Assembly: GCA_031549495.1 (NCBI GenBank)
Contig: JAVBPS010000011.1
Span: forward strand, 4,748-68,747
Direction: 5' to 3'
Origin: JAVBOW01 sp031549495
GTDB lineage: Bacteria > Bacteroidota > Bacteroidia > Bacteroidales > Rikenellaceae
DNA: 64,000 nt
In this document: positions 10,241 through 17,808 of the stretch, one piece after another
Layout of the letters: each line of letters begins with the position of its first letter
Numbering within the stretch: position 1 is the first letter of the stretch
Made by a program: the position numbers and the translations under genes
Notes under the pieces: generated by a model
Databases searched by the model: none
What the model was told of the DNA's origin: nothing
What the model saw: only the letters and a program-made list of their open reading frames with translations

Positions 10241-10914
10241 TCGGTGTTGCCGATCAGGCCGGCCTTTCGGAATGAGAAACGCTCTGAGGCGGTGATGATC
10301 ACGTGGTCCAGCAGGGTGATGTCGAACAGCGAGGCGGCGGTTTCCAGTTTGCGGGTCAGTTCCAGGTCCTGTTTGCTCGGGCGGGCGGCACCCGAGGGGT
10401 GGTTGTGTACCACGAGGATGCCGGGGCTGAGGCGTTCCACCGCCCGCTTGACGATCAGCTTGTGGTCGACCACCGTGCCCTGCACGCCGCCCTGGCTTAC
10501 TTTCATTTTTTCCATCACCCGGTTCGAGGCGGAGAGGAAGACGACCCAGAATTCCTCGTGCGGCAGAGTGCCCAGCAGCGGGCGGAAGATCCGTTCCACG
10601 TCGGCGTCCGTGGTGATCGTTTCCAGCTCTTCGCCCCCGGCCACGGCGACCCTGCGCCCGGCCTCGAAGGCTGCGGCCAGTAACGCGGCTTTGCTTACGC
10701 CCATGCCCGAGATCGCGCGCAGGCGGTTCAGGTCCAGGCGCGCGAGTCCCGCCAGCCCGTTCCCTGCGGACAAGGCCTCCCCGGCCAGGTCCAATGCCGA
10801 CCCGGCCCGGCCGCCGTCGCCCAGCAACACGCTCAGCAACTCTTCGTCCGAGAGCTCCGCCACGCCGCGGGCCACGAGGCGTTCGCGGACCTGCTTGTCT
10901 TTCGGGTCGATCAT
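10219..10914 (-). CDS. radC: RadC-like JAB-domain protein
   Basis: Despite its name the molecular role of RadC is uncertain. It has an N-terminal helix-hairpin-helix UPF0758 region (ISGMGVSKAALL, about residues 68-79) and a C-terminal JAMM/MPN domain. The metal-binding pattern is intact: Glu120/121, HNHPSG at 170-175 and the following PSKQD (Asp183). The last residues (about 223-231, NTEVPPGTR) are encoded by an interspersed repeat rather than by family sequence. The gene lies 9 bp after pepE, in a probable purN-pepE-radC unit. Confidence 0.95.
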   Translation of the reverse strand: MIDPKDKQVRERLVARGVAELSDEELLSVLLGDGGRAGSALDLAGEALSAGNGLAGLARLDLNRLRAISGMGVSKAALLAAAFEAGRRVAVAGGEELETITTDADVERIFRPLLGTLPHEEFWVVFLSASNRVMEKMKVSQGGVQGTVVDHKLIVKRAVERLSPGILVVHNHPSGAARPSKQDLELTRKLETAASLFDITLLDHVIITASERFSFRKAGLIGNTEVPPGTR

Positions 10915-10922
10915 GGAAACGG

Positions 10923-11624
10923 TTAGAGCAGGAAGGAAAGGTTATCGCCCGCTGCCATCTCCTGCGGCGTTTTCCCGTGGCGGAAGATGCGCATCGGACG
11001 CGGGCCGATCAACGAGAGCTGCTCGCCCTCCATGCGCAGCATGCAACCTTCGCGCAGGCCGGCCACGTACATGTGGCGGTTGGCCTCGATGAACTCCTCG
11101 ATGCGCTGTTCGCGCGTCTCGCCCGCGTGGCCCGTGGGGTGGGCGTCCAGGTAGTGGGGATTGATCTGGAAGGGGACCAGGCCGAGCGCTTCGAACGAGG
11201 CGGGCTCGACGATGGGCATGTCGTTGGTGGTGCGGATCGTCGGGCAGGCGACGTTGCTGCCGGCGCTCCATCCTATATAAGGTATGCCGCCGCGGATGCG
11301 CGCGCGGATCGGGTCCAGCAGGCCGTGCTCCTGCATCTTTTGCAGCAGGGCGAACGTGTTGCCCCCGCCGACCACGATGGCGCGGGCTTTTTCCACCTCG
11401 CGGGCCGGGTTCGAGAACTCGTGCACCGAGCGGACGTTGACGCTGATGTCGTCGAAACGTTTCTGCACCTTTTTCAGGTAGTCGTCGTAGGAGAAGGTCA
11501 CCGCGGCGTAGGGCACGAAGAGCACTTCGCCCACGTCGCCCAGGAAATGACCGATGGTCTGGATCGGGTAAGAGAGGTACTCTTCGCCGGCGTTGGTGGA
11601 GTTGCTGATCAGTAATAGTCTCAT
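10923..11624 (-). CDS. pepE: Dipeptidase E (alpha-aspartyl dipeptidase, S51)
   Basis: Cytosolic serine peptidase that cleaves dipeptides with N-terminal Asp. Length is 233 aa. The nucleophile elbow is IGWSAGSN with Ser120; Asp135 and His157 align with the residues assigned to the catalytic site in enterobacterial PepE. The GGGNTF motif lies at about 86-91. The ATG overlaps the purN stop as ATGA (4 bp), which suggests coupled translation. Confidence 0.95.
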   Translation of the reverse strand: MRLLLISNSTNAGEEYLSYPIQTIGHFLGDVGEVLFVPYAAVTFSYDDYLKKVQKRFDDISVNVRSVHEFSNPAREVEKARAIVVGGGNTFALLQKMQEHGLLDPIRARIRGGIPYIGWSAGSNVACPTIRTTNDMPIVEPASFEALGLVPFQINPHYLDAHPTGHAGETREQRIEEFIEANRHMYVAGLREGCMLRMEGEQLSLIGPRPMRIFRHGKTPQEMAAGDNLSFLL

Positions 11625-12190
11625 AGTTTTTTTATTTCGGTTTCAATGATTTCGGGGAAATAACGGTGTTCCAGCACGTGGATTTTTGCAGCGAGGGTAT
11701 CCGGGGTATCGTCCGGGGCGACCGCCACGCGGTATTGGGCAAGGATGTCGCCGCTGTCGTAGACCTCGTTCACCCGATGGATCGTGATGCCGGATTCTTT
11801 CTCCCCGGCGGCGATCACCGCCTGGTGGACATGGTGGCCGTACATGCCCTTGCCGCCGTAGGCGGGCAGCAACGCCGGGTGGATGTTGACGATCTTCCCG
11901 CGGTAGGCCTCGACCAGCGCCGCGGGGATCAACCACAAGAAACCGGCCAGGACCACGTAGTCGATCGCGCGGTCGCGCAAGATTTTTACAATGTATTCTT
12001 TGTCGGTGAATTGCATCCGGTCGAAAACCAGGCCCTCCACGCCCGCCTCGCGTGCGCGGGTCAGCACGTAAGCCTGCGGGTTGTTCGAAAGCACGAGAGT
12101 CACCCGGGCCAGCGGCGAATCCGCGAAATGTTCGATGATCTTCCGGGCGTTGCTCCCCGAGCCCGAGGCGAATATGGCGATGTTCTTCAT
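11621..12190 (-). CDS. purN: Phosphoribosylglycinamide formyltransferase
   Basis: Transfers a formyl group from 10-formyltetrahydrofolate to GAR, the third step of purine synthesis. The phosphate-binding N-terminus is FASGSGSNARK. The catalytic Asn102-His104 pair is in VNIHPALLP and Asp145 is in EVYDSGDI. At 189 aa it is a little shorter than the E. coli enzyme. It is the first gene of the purN-pepE-radC unit. Confidence 0.97.
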   Translation of the reverse strand: MKNIAIFASGSGSNARKIIEHFADSPLARVTLVLSNNPQAYVLTRAREAGVEGLVFDRMQFTDKEYIVKILRDRAIDYVVLAGFLWLIPAALVEAYRGKIVNIHPALLPAYGGKGMYGHHVHQAVIAAGEKESGITIHRVNEVYDSGDILAQYRVAVAPDDTPDTLAAKIHVLEHRYFPEIIETEIKKL

Positions 12191-12213
12191 GCGGATAGGA
12201 ATGGTCGAATGGT

Positions 12214-12221
12214 CAAAATTA
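12214..12221 (-). promoter_or_regulatory. -7 element of the purN-pepE-radC promoter
   Basis: TAATTTTG on the minus strand matches TAnnTTTG exactly, 24 bp upstream of the purN ATG. A CCCGGATA/TATCCGGG hairpin (about 12,230-12,250) lies just upstream, in the gap shared with the divergent barrel gene. Confidence 0.65.
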
Positions 12222-12279
12222 AGAAAAAATCCCGGATAGAGGTTATCCGGGCAGGGAGTCCCCGGATAATTATTGACAA

Positions 12280-12313
12280 TCTGCGTCGAAAAGGGAAAGT
12301 TTTCTTACGTTTG
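12280..12313 (+). promoter_or_regulatory. Promoter of the first tandem beta-barrel gene
   Basis: -7 TACGTTTG (12,306-12,313) lies 22 nt after TCTG (12,280-12,283). The arrangement is repeated almost base for base upstream of the second copy, where the -33 is a perfect TTTG. Confidence 0.75.
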
Positions 12314-12371
12314 CACTCGATTCGGGCCGCTCAAGCGGCTATTTGTTAATCATTAACCCCAAGTTTAAATT

Positions 12372-13001
12372 ATGAAAAAGACAATCGTAGCCATGGCCGC
12401 CCTGGTCATGGCGGCAACGGCAGTGAACGCCCAGGTCTATCTCGGCGGTTCGGTCGGTTTGAGCACCCGCAGCACCAAACCCGAAGCCAGCGACAAGACC
12501 ACGACGACCACCTGGAACCTTTCCCCCACCGTAGGCTACTACCTGAACGACCGTTTCGATATCGGCCTGGACCTGACCCTGGGTTCGAATACGCAGAAAT
12601 TTCCGGCCACCAACGTAAGCGCCAGGAGGGAGCTGGTCAATAATTCCTGGAGCGTGACCCCGTTCGCCCGCTACTCGTTCTTCCGGGTAGGCAAATTCGA
12701 GGCGATCGCCAAGTTGGGCATCCATGCCGGCGGCGGCAAGGAAGAGACCAAATTCCCCGAGAGCCCCGACGGCAACACCTCGACCCAATACACCGCCTGG
12801 GGCATCAACCTCTCCCCGGTGCTGGCCTGGAGCCTGACCGATCATGTGGTCATCTACACCACCAGCGACTACCTGACCTTGGGCTACAACTCGTACAAAC
12901 TCAAAGACATCTCGACGGTCAACCGCTTCGGCCTGAACGCCGACGCCGGGAACGTGGTCAACACGGGCAACATCCAACTCGGTTTCATTTACAAATTCTG
13001 A
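12372..13001 (+). CDS. Outer-membrane beta-barrel protein, tandem copy 1
   Basis: A 209-aa protein with a Sec signal peptide (MKKTIVAMAALVMAATAVNAQ, cleavage after about residue 20) and alternating amphipathic strands, such as VYLGGSVGLS and TVGYYLNDRFDIGLDL. It ends in GFIYKF, a C-terminal Phe typical of BAM-inserted barrels. It resembles small Bacteroidetes porin-like or OmpW/OmpX-like barrels. The ligand is unknown. It is a close paralogue of the next gene, with a copied promoter. Confidence 0.85.
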   Translation: MKKTIVAMAALVMAATAVNAQVYLGGSVGLSTRSTKPEASDKTTTTTWNLSPTVGYYLNDRFDIGLDLTLGSNTQKFPATNVSARRELVNNSWSVTPFARYSFFRVGKFEAIAKLGIHAGGGKEETKFPESPDGNTSTQYTAWGINLSPVLAWSLTDHVVIYTTSDYLTLGYNSYKLKDISTVNRFGLNADAGNVVNTGNIQLGFIYKF

Positions 13002-13057
13002 TAAAAATCCCGCATAGAGGCTTTCAGGACAAAGGGTGCCCAAAAAAATAATAACAA

Positions 13058-13091
13058 TTTGCACCAAAACGGGAAAGTTTTCTTACGTTTG
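13058..13091 (+). promoter_or_regulatory. Promoter of the second tandem beta-barrel gene
   Basis: -33 TTTG (13,058-13,061), 22-nt spacer, -7 TACGTTTG (13,084-13,091), 58 bp before the ATG. The leader through the start codon is nearly identical to that of copy 1, including the GGGCCGCNCAAGCGGCT hairpin. Confidence 0.82.
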
Positions 13092-13148
13092 CGCCCGATT
13101 CGGGCCGCACAAGCGGCTAATTATTAATCATTAACCCCAATTTAAGTT

Positions 13149-13778
13149 ATGAAAAAGTCAATCGTAGCAATGGCCGCCCTGTTGATGGCGGCGACGGCAG
13201 TGAACGCCCAGATCTATCTCGGCGGTTCGGTAGGTTTTGGCAGCACAAGCATCAAACCCGAAACCGGAGACAAGGGCACGAGCTCCAACTGGAACATTAC
13301 CCCCACCGTAGGCTACTACCTGAATGATCGTTTCGATATCGGCCTGGACCTGAATTTGGGTTCGACTACGGACAAAACCCCTATCACAGGCTCGACCAAC
13401 GAAGTGAAATTGACGAGCAGCCCCTGGAAAGTGACTCCCTTCGCCCGTTATTCGTTCTTCCAGGTAGGTAAGTTCGAGGCGATCGCCAAACTGGCTGTCG
13501 ATTTCGGCGGCGGTAAAACCGAAAGGGAATACTCCACCACCCCGGACGCGAACACCTCCACGAAATACACCAAGTGGGGGATCAACCTCTCCCCGGTGCT
13601 GGCCTGGAGCCTGACCGACAACGTGGTCCTCTACACCACCAGCGACATCCTGACCCTGGGTTACAACTCGACCAAGGTCAAGGACGGCGACAAGACCAGC
13701 AGCTTCGGCCTGAAAGCCAACGCCGGCGGCGTAGCCAATACGAGCAATATTCAGATCGGTTTCATCTATAAGTTTTAA
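13149..13778 (+). CDS. Outer-membrane beta-barrel protein, tandem copy 2
   Basis: Same length (209 aa) and architecture as copy 1: signal peptide ending VNAQ, barrel strands, C-terminal GFIYKF. The signal peptide, TVGYYLNDRFDIGLDL and the WGINLSPVLAWSLTD block are shared. Differences cluster in probable surface loops (about residues 35-50, 75-95 and 120-140), a sign of loop diversification after duplication. A large palindrome overlaps its 3' end. Confidence 0.85.
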   Translation: MKKSIVAMAALLMAATAVNAQIYLGGSVGFGSTSIKPETGDKGTSSNWNITPTVGYYLNDRFDIGLDLNLGSTTDKTPITGSTNEVKLTSSPWKVTPFARYSFFQVGKFEAIAKLAVDFGGGKTEREYSTTPDANTSTKYTKWGINLSPVLAWSLTDNVVLYTTSDILTLGYNSTKVKDGDKTSSFGLKANAGGVANTSNIQIGFIYKF

Positions 13779-13822
13779 CAGAAACCCTGCGGGGCTTCTG
13801 TTAAAACTTATAGATGAAACCG
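13756..13822. terminator. Long palindrome duplicating the end of barrel gene copy 2
   Basis: The last codons of copy 2 and its stop reappear in inverted form after an 11-12-nt CCTGCGGGG loop, giving arms of about 27 bp (CGGTTTCATCTATAAGTTTT and complement). It can terminate on either strand, but there is no clear T run. Confidence 0.8.
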
Positions 13823-14007
13823 ATCCCGCCTATACAGACAATCCCCCTAAATCCCCCTTTGGCTGCGCCTTCCTCCTTCGCGCCTCGGCAATTCGAGCAA
13901 GCTCGATTGCGCTCGGCTTGGCGTCGGTTGAGAAGGGGGACTTTGCGGGAACCTTTGGTTCCCGCGGCCGCGCTCCGGGCGGTTTGCGGGGGTCTGCGAC
14001 ACCTTAA
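13823..14007. repeat. C- and G-rich intergenic block of repeat character
   Basis: No plausible gene. It starts with AATCCCCCTAAATCCCCC, includes AAGGGGGACTTTGCGGG in loosely inverted relation, and contains a GCGGGAACC-TTT-GGTTCCCGC hairpin at 13,945-13,965. It looks like a remnant of a non-coding mobile or repeat element; no transposase is present. Confidence 0.45.
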
Positions 14008-14046
14008 TAATAAGGGCGACCATGCGGTTGCCCTTATTTGTTTTTT
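14008..14046 (+). terminator. Rho-independent terminator upstream of acpP
   Basis: The AATAAGGGCGACC / GGTTGCCCTTATT stem is followed by TGTTTTTT. It would end transcription from the barrel genes. From here to acpP the only recognisable element is the acpP promoter. Confidence 0.88.
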
Positions 14047-14249
14047 AGATATATCCCTTGCATGTTGCGCTTCGCTGCCGAATGGCAAAGCAACCCGTAA
14101 AGGGATTGGTCCGGTCGTTTTTGGGGGGATAACCTGTTGTTTTTCTGTTTTTAGACTTGTTTCGATAGTTAAGATTCAGACAGACAGCGTGTTATTGCGT
14201 TTTGGAGTTTTTTGGCCGGGGATTCTGGCACAGATTCAAAAAATTGTAT

Positions 14250-14257
14250 TACTTTTG
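14250..14257 (+). promoter_or_regulatory. -7 element upstream of acpP
   Basis: TACTTTTG matches TAnnTTTG, 65 bp before the acpP ATG. I see no convincing -33 box. Confidence 0.6.
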
Positions 14258-14321
14258 CAGCAAATTGCCTTTGAAAAATAACGACAAGCAATTGATATGT
14301 TAAACCTAAATTAAAACAGTT

Positions 14322-14555
14322 ATGTCTGAAGTATCATCGAAAGTGACCGAGATTATCGTTGATAAACTGGGTGTGGATGCAGCAGAAGTGGTACCTGCAG
14401 CAAGTTTCACGAACGATCTGGGTGCGGATTCTCTCGACACCGTTGAGCTGATCATGGAGTTCGAAAAAGAATTCGAAATCTCGATCCCCGACGAAGACGC
14501 CGAGAAGATCACCACCGTAGGCGACGCAATCACCTACATCGAAGCGAAGAAGTAA
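14322..14555 (+). CDS. acpP: Acyl carrier protein
   Basis: Carries growing acyl chains on 4'-phosphopantetheine during type II fatty acid synthesis. The 77-aa acidic four-helix protein has the prosthetic-group site DLGADSLDTVEL with Ser37. fabF follows directly, as in many bacteria, and probably shares the transcript. Confidence 0.98.
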   Translation: MSEVSSKVTEIIVDKLGVDAAEVVPAASFTNDLGADSLDTVELIMEFEKEFEISIPDEDAEKITTVGDAITYIEAKK

Positions 14556-14610
14556 TTCTTCACCGTAACACCCGAGCAGCGAATTTTTGAACGAACGCAC
14601 TGAAAAATTT

Positions 14611-15861
14611 ATGAGCGCAAGAAGAAGAGTAGTCGTCACCGGACTTGGAACCATCAACCCGTTGGGAAACAACATTCAGGAATACTTCGACAACCTCTGC
14701 AACGGGGTTAGCGGAGCGGCCCCGATCACCCGTTTCGACGCCACGAACTTCAAAACGAAATTCGCCTGCGAGGTAAAAAATTACGATTCGGCCCAATTCT
14801 TCGACCGTAAGGAAGTACGCAAGTACGACCTCTACTCGCAGTACGCCCTGGTTGCGGCAGCGCAAGCCATGGAGGACTCCGGGATCGACACGACGAAGAT
14901 AGACCTCGAGAAAGCCGGGGTGATATGGGCCTCAGGTATAGGTGGATTGGAAACTTTCTACCAGGAAGTCAAAGGGTTTGTAGAGGGTGGATTCATCCCC
15001 CGCTACAGCCCTTTCTTCATACCTAAGATGATCGCCGACCTGGCCGCAGGGCACATCTCCATGAAGTACGGCTTCATGGGGCCCAACTACTGCACCGTGT
15101 CGGCTTGCGCTTCCTCGAACCACGCCATGTTCGATTCGCTGATGCACATCCGCCTGGGTCTGGCGGACGTGATGATCGTGGGCGGATCGGAAGCTGCGGT
15201 CAACGAGCCCGGCGTGGGCGGTTTCAACGCCATGCAGGCCCTCTCGACCCGCAACGACGACCCCAAGGCGGCTTCCCGCCCCTTTGACAAGGACCGCGAC
15301 GGCTTCGTGATCGGCGAAGGCGCCGGAGCCCTCGTCCTGGAAGAATACGAGCACGCCGTAGCACGCGGCGCCAAAATTTACGCCGAGGTAGCCGGCGCAG
15401 GCATGAGTGCCGATGCCTACCACCTGACCGCCCCCCATCCCGAGGGGCTGGGCAACCGCCTGTCGATGCAGCACGCGCTCAAGGACGCCGGGATCAAACC
15501 CGAAGACATCGACCTGGTCAACACCCACGGTACGTCGACCCCCGCGGGCGACCCCGCCGAACTGAACGGTATCGCCCTGGTCTTCGGCGAACACCGCTAC
15601 AAGCTCAACATCAACTCCACCAAGTCGATGACCGGCCACCTGCTGGGTGCCGCCGGAGCCATCGAAGCGCTGGCCTGCATCATGTCGCTCACCCGCGGCA
15701 TCATCGCCCCGACGATCAACCTCGACAACCTCGACCCCGAAATCGACCCCAAGCTCAACCTGACGCCCAACACGGCCCAGAAAAGGGATATCACCTACGC
15801 CCTGAGCAACACCTTCGGTTTCGGCGGGCACAACTCGACGGTGATCCTCAAGAAGATCTAA
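14611..15861 (+). CDS. fabF: 3-oxoacyl-[acyl-carrier-protein] synthase II
   Basis: Condensing enzyme that elongates acyl-ACP with malonyl-ACP. The thiolase-fold protein has 416 aa from the ATG at 14,611. The active-site Cys is about residue 166 (VSACASSNHAM). The His pair is in NTHGTSTPAGD and KSMTGHLLGAAG, and the C-terminal NTFGFGGHN loop is present. An in-frame TTG at 14,587 would extend it without conserved sequence, so the ATG is preferred. It lies 55 bp after acpP and 16 bp before rnc. Confidence 0.97.
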   Translation: MSARRRVVVTGLGTINPLGNNIQEYFDNLCNGVSGAAPITRFDATNFKTKFACEVKNYDSAQFFDRKEVRKYDLYSQYALVAAAQAMEDSGIDTTKIDLEKAGVIWASGIGGLETFYQEVKGFVEGGFIPRYSPFFIPKMIADLAAGHISMKYGFMGPNYCTVSACASSNHAMFDSLMHIRLGLADVMIVGGSEAAVNEPGVGGFNAMQALSTRNDDPKAASRPFDKDRDGFVIGEGAGALVLEEYEHAVARGAKIYAEVAGAGMSADAYHLTAPHPEGLGNRLSMQHALKDAGIKPEDIDLVNTHGTSTPAGDPAELNGIALVFGEHRYKLNINSTKSMTGHLLGAAGAIEALACIMSLTRGIIAPTINLDNLDPEIDPKLNLTPNTAQKRDITYALSNTFGFGGHNSTVILKKI

Positions 15862-15877
15862 ACACTCCTGTAACGCC

Positions 15878-16657
15878 GTGTTTACCCCCCTGCTCCGCTT
15901 TTGGAAACGCCGTTTCGGCCCCGAAAAGGAGTGGTATGAAGTGATGCACGACATCTTCGGCTTCACCCCCGACAACATAGAACTATACAAGCTGGCCTTA
16001 CTCCACAGGTCAGCTTCGTTGTTTCTGGACAACGGAACCCCCATCAACAACGAACGCCTCGAATACCTCGGCGACGCCATCCTCGAAGCCATAGCCTCCG
16101 ACTACCTCTTCGTCGAATTCCCCGACCGCGACGAGGGCTTCCTCACCCAGATGCGCCAGAAAATCGTCTCCCGCGTCTCCCTGAACCAACTATCCGAAGA
16201 CATAGGCCTCGCCCAATACGTCATCCGCAACGAAGGCCGCAACCACGTCTCCATGCGCCAAAACCTCTTCGGAGACGCCATGGAAGCCATGATAGGAGCC
16301 ATATACCTCGACAAAGGATACGACTTCACCAACCGTCTGCTGATCAACCGCATCTTCGCCCGACACCTCGACATAACCCGCCTGGTAACCGAAGAAATAG
16401 ACTTCAAAAGCCGCCTGATCGAATGGTGCCAAAAAAGCCGCCGCACCATAAATTTCCTCACATCCACCCACCCCGAATCCTCCCCCAACCGCCCCACCTT
16501 CATCTCCAAAATAGAAATAGACGGCACCGAAATGTCCCGCGGAGAAGGAAACTCCAAAAAAGAAGCCGAACAACAAGCCGCCTACCTCCTCTCCAGCCTC
16601 ATCCTCTCAGACAACAACAGCGACAAACTGCTGGAGATGATGGATGACAAACTCTAA
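15878..16657 (+). CDS. rnc: Ribonuclease III
   Basis: Double-strand-specific endoribonuclease for rRNA and mRNA processing. The 259-aa protein has the signature NNERLEYLGDAILE (about residues 49-62), a second acidic block ENLFGDAMEAMIGAIYLD (first residue here Q), and a C-terminal dsRNA-binding domain (about 180-250, SKKEAEQQAA near its end). It starts with GTG at 15,878; no earlier ATG fits. Codon use in the 3' half leans to A- and C-ending codons. The stop is embedded in the first bases of the multi-hairpin element. Confidence 0.95.
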   Translation: MFTPLLRFWKRRFGPEKEWYEVMHDIFGFTPDNIELYKLALLHRSASLFLDNGTPINNERLEYLGDAILEAIASDYLFVEFPDRDEGFLTQMRQKIVSRVSLNQLSEDIGLAQYVIRNEGRNHVSMRQNLFGDAMEAMIGAIYLDKGYDFTNRLLINRIFARHLDITRLVTEEIDFKSRLIEWCQKSRRTINFLTSTHPESSPNRPTFISKIEIDGTEMSRGEGNSKKEAEQQAAYLLSSLILSDNNSDKLLEMMDDKL

Positions 16658-16909
16658 TCGCGCCTTTTTGAAAAAAGGCGCCCCAAAAACTTTTGTGGAT
16701 ACTTCGTATCCAATGATTTACTTTATTCGGAGATTTTAAAAGAAGTCTTTAGATAGGAAATCCCCCTGTGGTACGCTCTCGGTAATCCGATCGCGTTCAC
16801 AGGGGGATTTCCTATCTAAAGACTTCTACTAAGTCCGGACAAACTAATTATCAGAAAACGCAGTTTTCACAAAAGTTTTTGGTGCCGCTTTTTCCAAAAA
16901 GCGGCGATT
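16654..16909. repeat. Multi-hairpin element, copy 1 (between rnc and the DUF4290 gene)
   Basis: A 256-bp palindromic element with five nested stems. Left terminal stem GCGCCTTTTT (16,660-16,681). Stem TGGATAC-TTC-GTATCCA (16,696-16,712). Perfect 30-bp core stem (16,741-16,770 with 16,798-16,827) around a 27-nt loop. Stem GAAAAC-GCA-GTTTTC (16,854-16,868). Right terminal stem GCCGCTTTTT (16,884-16,905). The outer hairpins resemble terminators for the convergent genes. It begins at the rnc stop (CTCTAATCGC), and copy 2 at 62,129-62,384 begins at another gene's stop with the same bases. Confidence 0.93.
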
Positions 16910-16917
16910 GGAGGCTG

Positions 16918-17553
16918 CTACCGTTGTCCCCGTCGTTTGTTGTTTTTTTGTTTGTTGTTGGGGCGGTTTGTTTTGTTTGGTTTGGGTTGTGGGGTTTGTT
17001 TGTAGTTGTTTTTGAGGTTGCTGATAGCATCTTCGTCTATTTGGATGCCATTTTCGGACATTGCTTTTATCTCTTTTATGATGACTTCGTTGTTGGGGTG
17101 GTCCTGGTTGTATTCGAAGCTTTTGGCCCGCATGTAGCGGGCTATGTCGTTTATGGCTTCTCGGGCTTCGGGGGAGTCTCCTTGTTGTTCGATCAGGCGG
17201 ATCATTTTTGGGATATTGGCTCCGTATTGTTTACGGTTGATGCGTCGCCGGGGGTATGGGAGTCGGGCGGGTTTTGGGACTAGGGTTGCGGCGGTGGGGA
17301 GGGGGTATGGGGAGTCGACATCTAATTTGAAATCAGACATGATGAAGAGGTGGTCCCATAGTTTGTGGGTGTACTCGGCGGTGTCGCGGAGCATGGGGTT
17401 GAGGTTTCCCATGACGGCGATGACGGCCCGGGCCTGGATGTTCCTTTCTTCGCGCTGCGGGATGGTGTTCAGGAAGTCGACCATCTCTTGTATGTGTCTG
17501 CCGTATTCGGGCAGGAGGAGCTTTTTACGCTCGTAATTATAATTTTTCCTCAT
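16918..17553 (-). CDS. DUF4290 domain-containing protein
   Basis: A 211-aa, apparently cytosolic protein with no signal peptide or membrane segment. The N-terminal region (MRKNYNYERKKLLLPEYGR, then a helical block with MVDFLNTIP and MGNLNP) matches the Bacteroidetes-specific DUF4290 family, whose function is unknown. The last 30-35 residues are low-complexity, rich in Asn, Lys, Pro and Arg (QTPQPKPNKTN), suggesting a flexible nucleic-acid-binding tail by composition only. The stop lies a few bases beyond the multi-hairpin element. Confidence 0.85.
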   Translation of the reverse strand: MRKNYNYERKKLLLPEYGRHIQEMVDFLNTIPQREERNIQARAVIAVMGNLNPMLRDTAEYTHKLWDHLFIMSDFKLDVDSPYPLPTAATLVPKPARLPYPRRRINRKQYGANIPKMIRLIEQQGDSPEAREAINDIARYMRAKSFEYNQDHPNNEVIIKEIKAMSENGIQIDEDAISNLKNNYKQTPQPKPNKTNRPNNKQKNNKRRGQR

Positions 17554-17663
17554 TGGGATATTGGTATATGGCTTTTGGTTGGTTGGTCTGGGGAGGGCGA
17601 TACGGAGAAAAGGCGCTGAAATGTTTTGAAAAGGCCTTAAAAATGTTCTGATTTACAGGGATT

Positions 17664-17679
17664 AGGCATGATTTTTGCA
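17664..17679 (+). promoter_or_regulatory. Candidate sigma-54 promoter of the enhancer-binding protein gene
   Basis: AGGCATGATTTTTGCA matches the -24/-12 consensus TGGCAYGNNNNTTGCW at every defined position but the first, with GG and GC at the required 12-bp spacing. The expected start site is about 17,691, leaving a leader of about 118 nt before the ATG at 17,809. Confidence 0.65.
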
Positions 17680-17808
17680 TTCATTTCACCTTAATATCCC
17701 TGGCCCAAATTCGCCCCCCGGAGGTTAACTTTGGGCAAAGTTATACCGATTTTTCTATTTATACAACATCGTAAATAAAATACGATAGATGTACTAACCC
17801 GTAGCACT

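Noticed and set aside
9898..10275. 125-codon plus-strand frame between queA and radC
   Set aside because: Built largely of the GTCATTCAGAGC repeat and antisense to the end of radC.
13814..14281. 155-codon plus-strand frame downstream of the barrel genes
   Set aside because: It crosses a palindrome, a G/C-rich repeat block, a strong terminator and the acpP promoter; composition is non-coding.
14587..14610. TTG start extending FabF by eight residues
   Set aside because: The extension has no family conservation and the ATG at 14,611 matches the normal N-terminus.
16654..16909. Insertion sequence or integrative element at the multi-hairpin repeat
   Set aside because: No transposase frame, no clear target duplication, and the length is taken up by paired stems.
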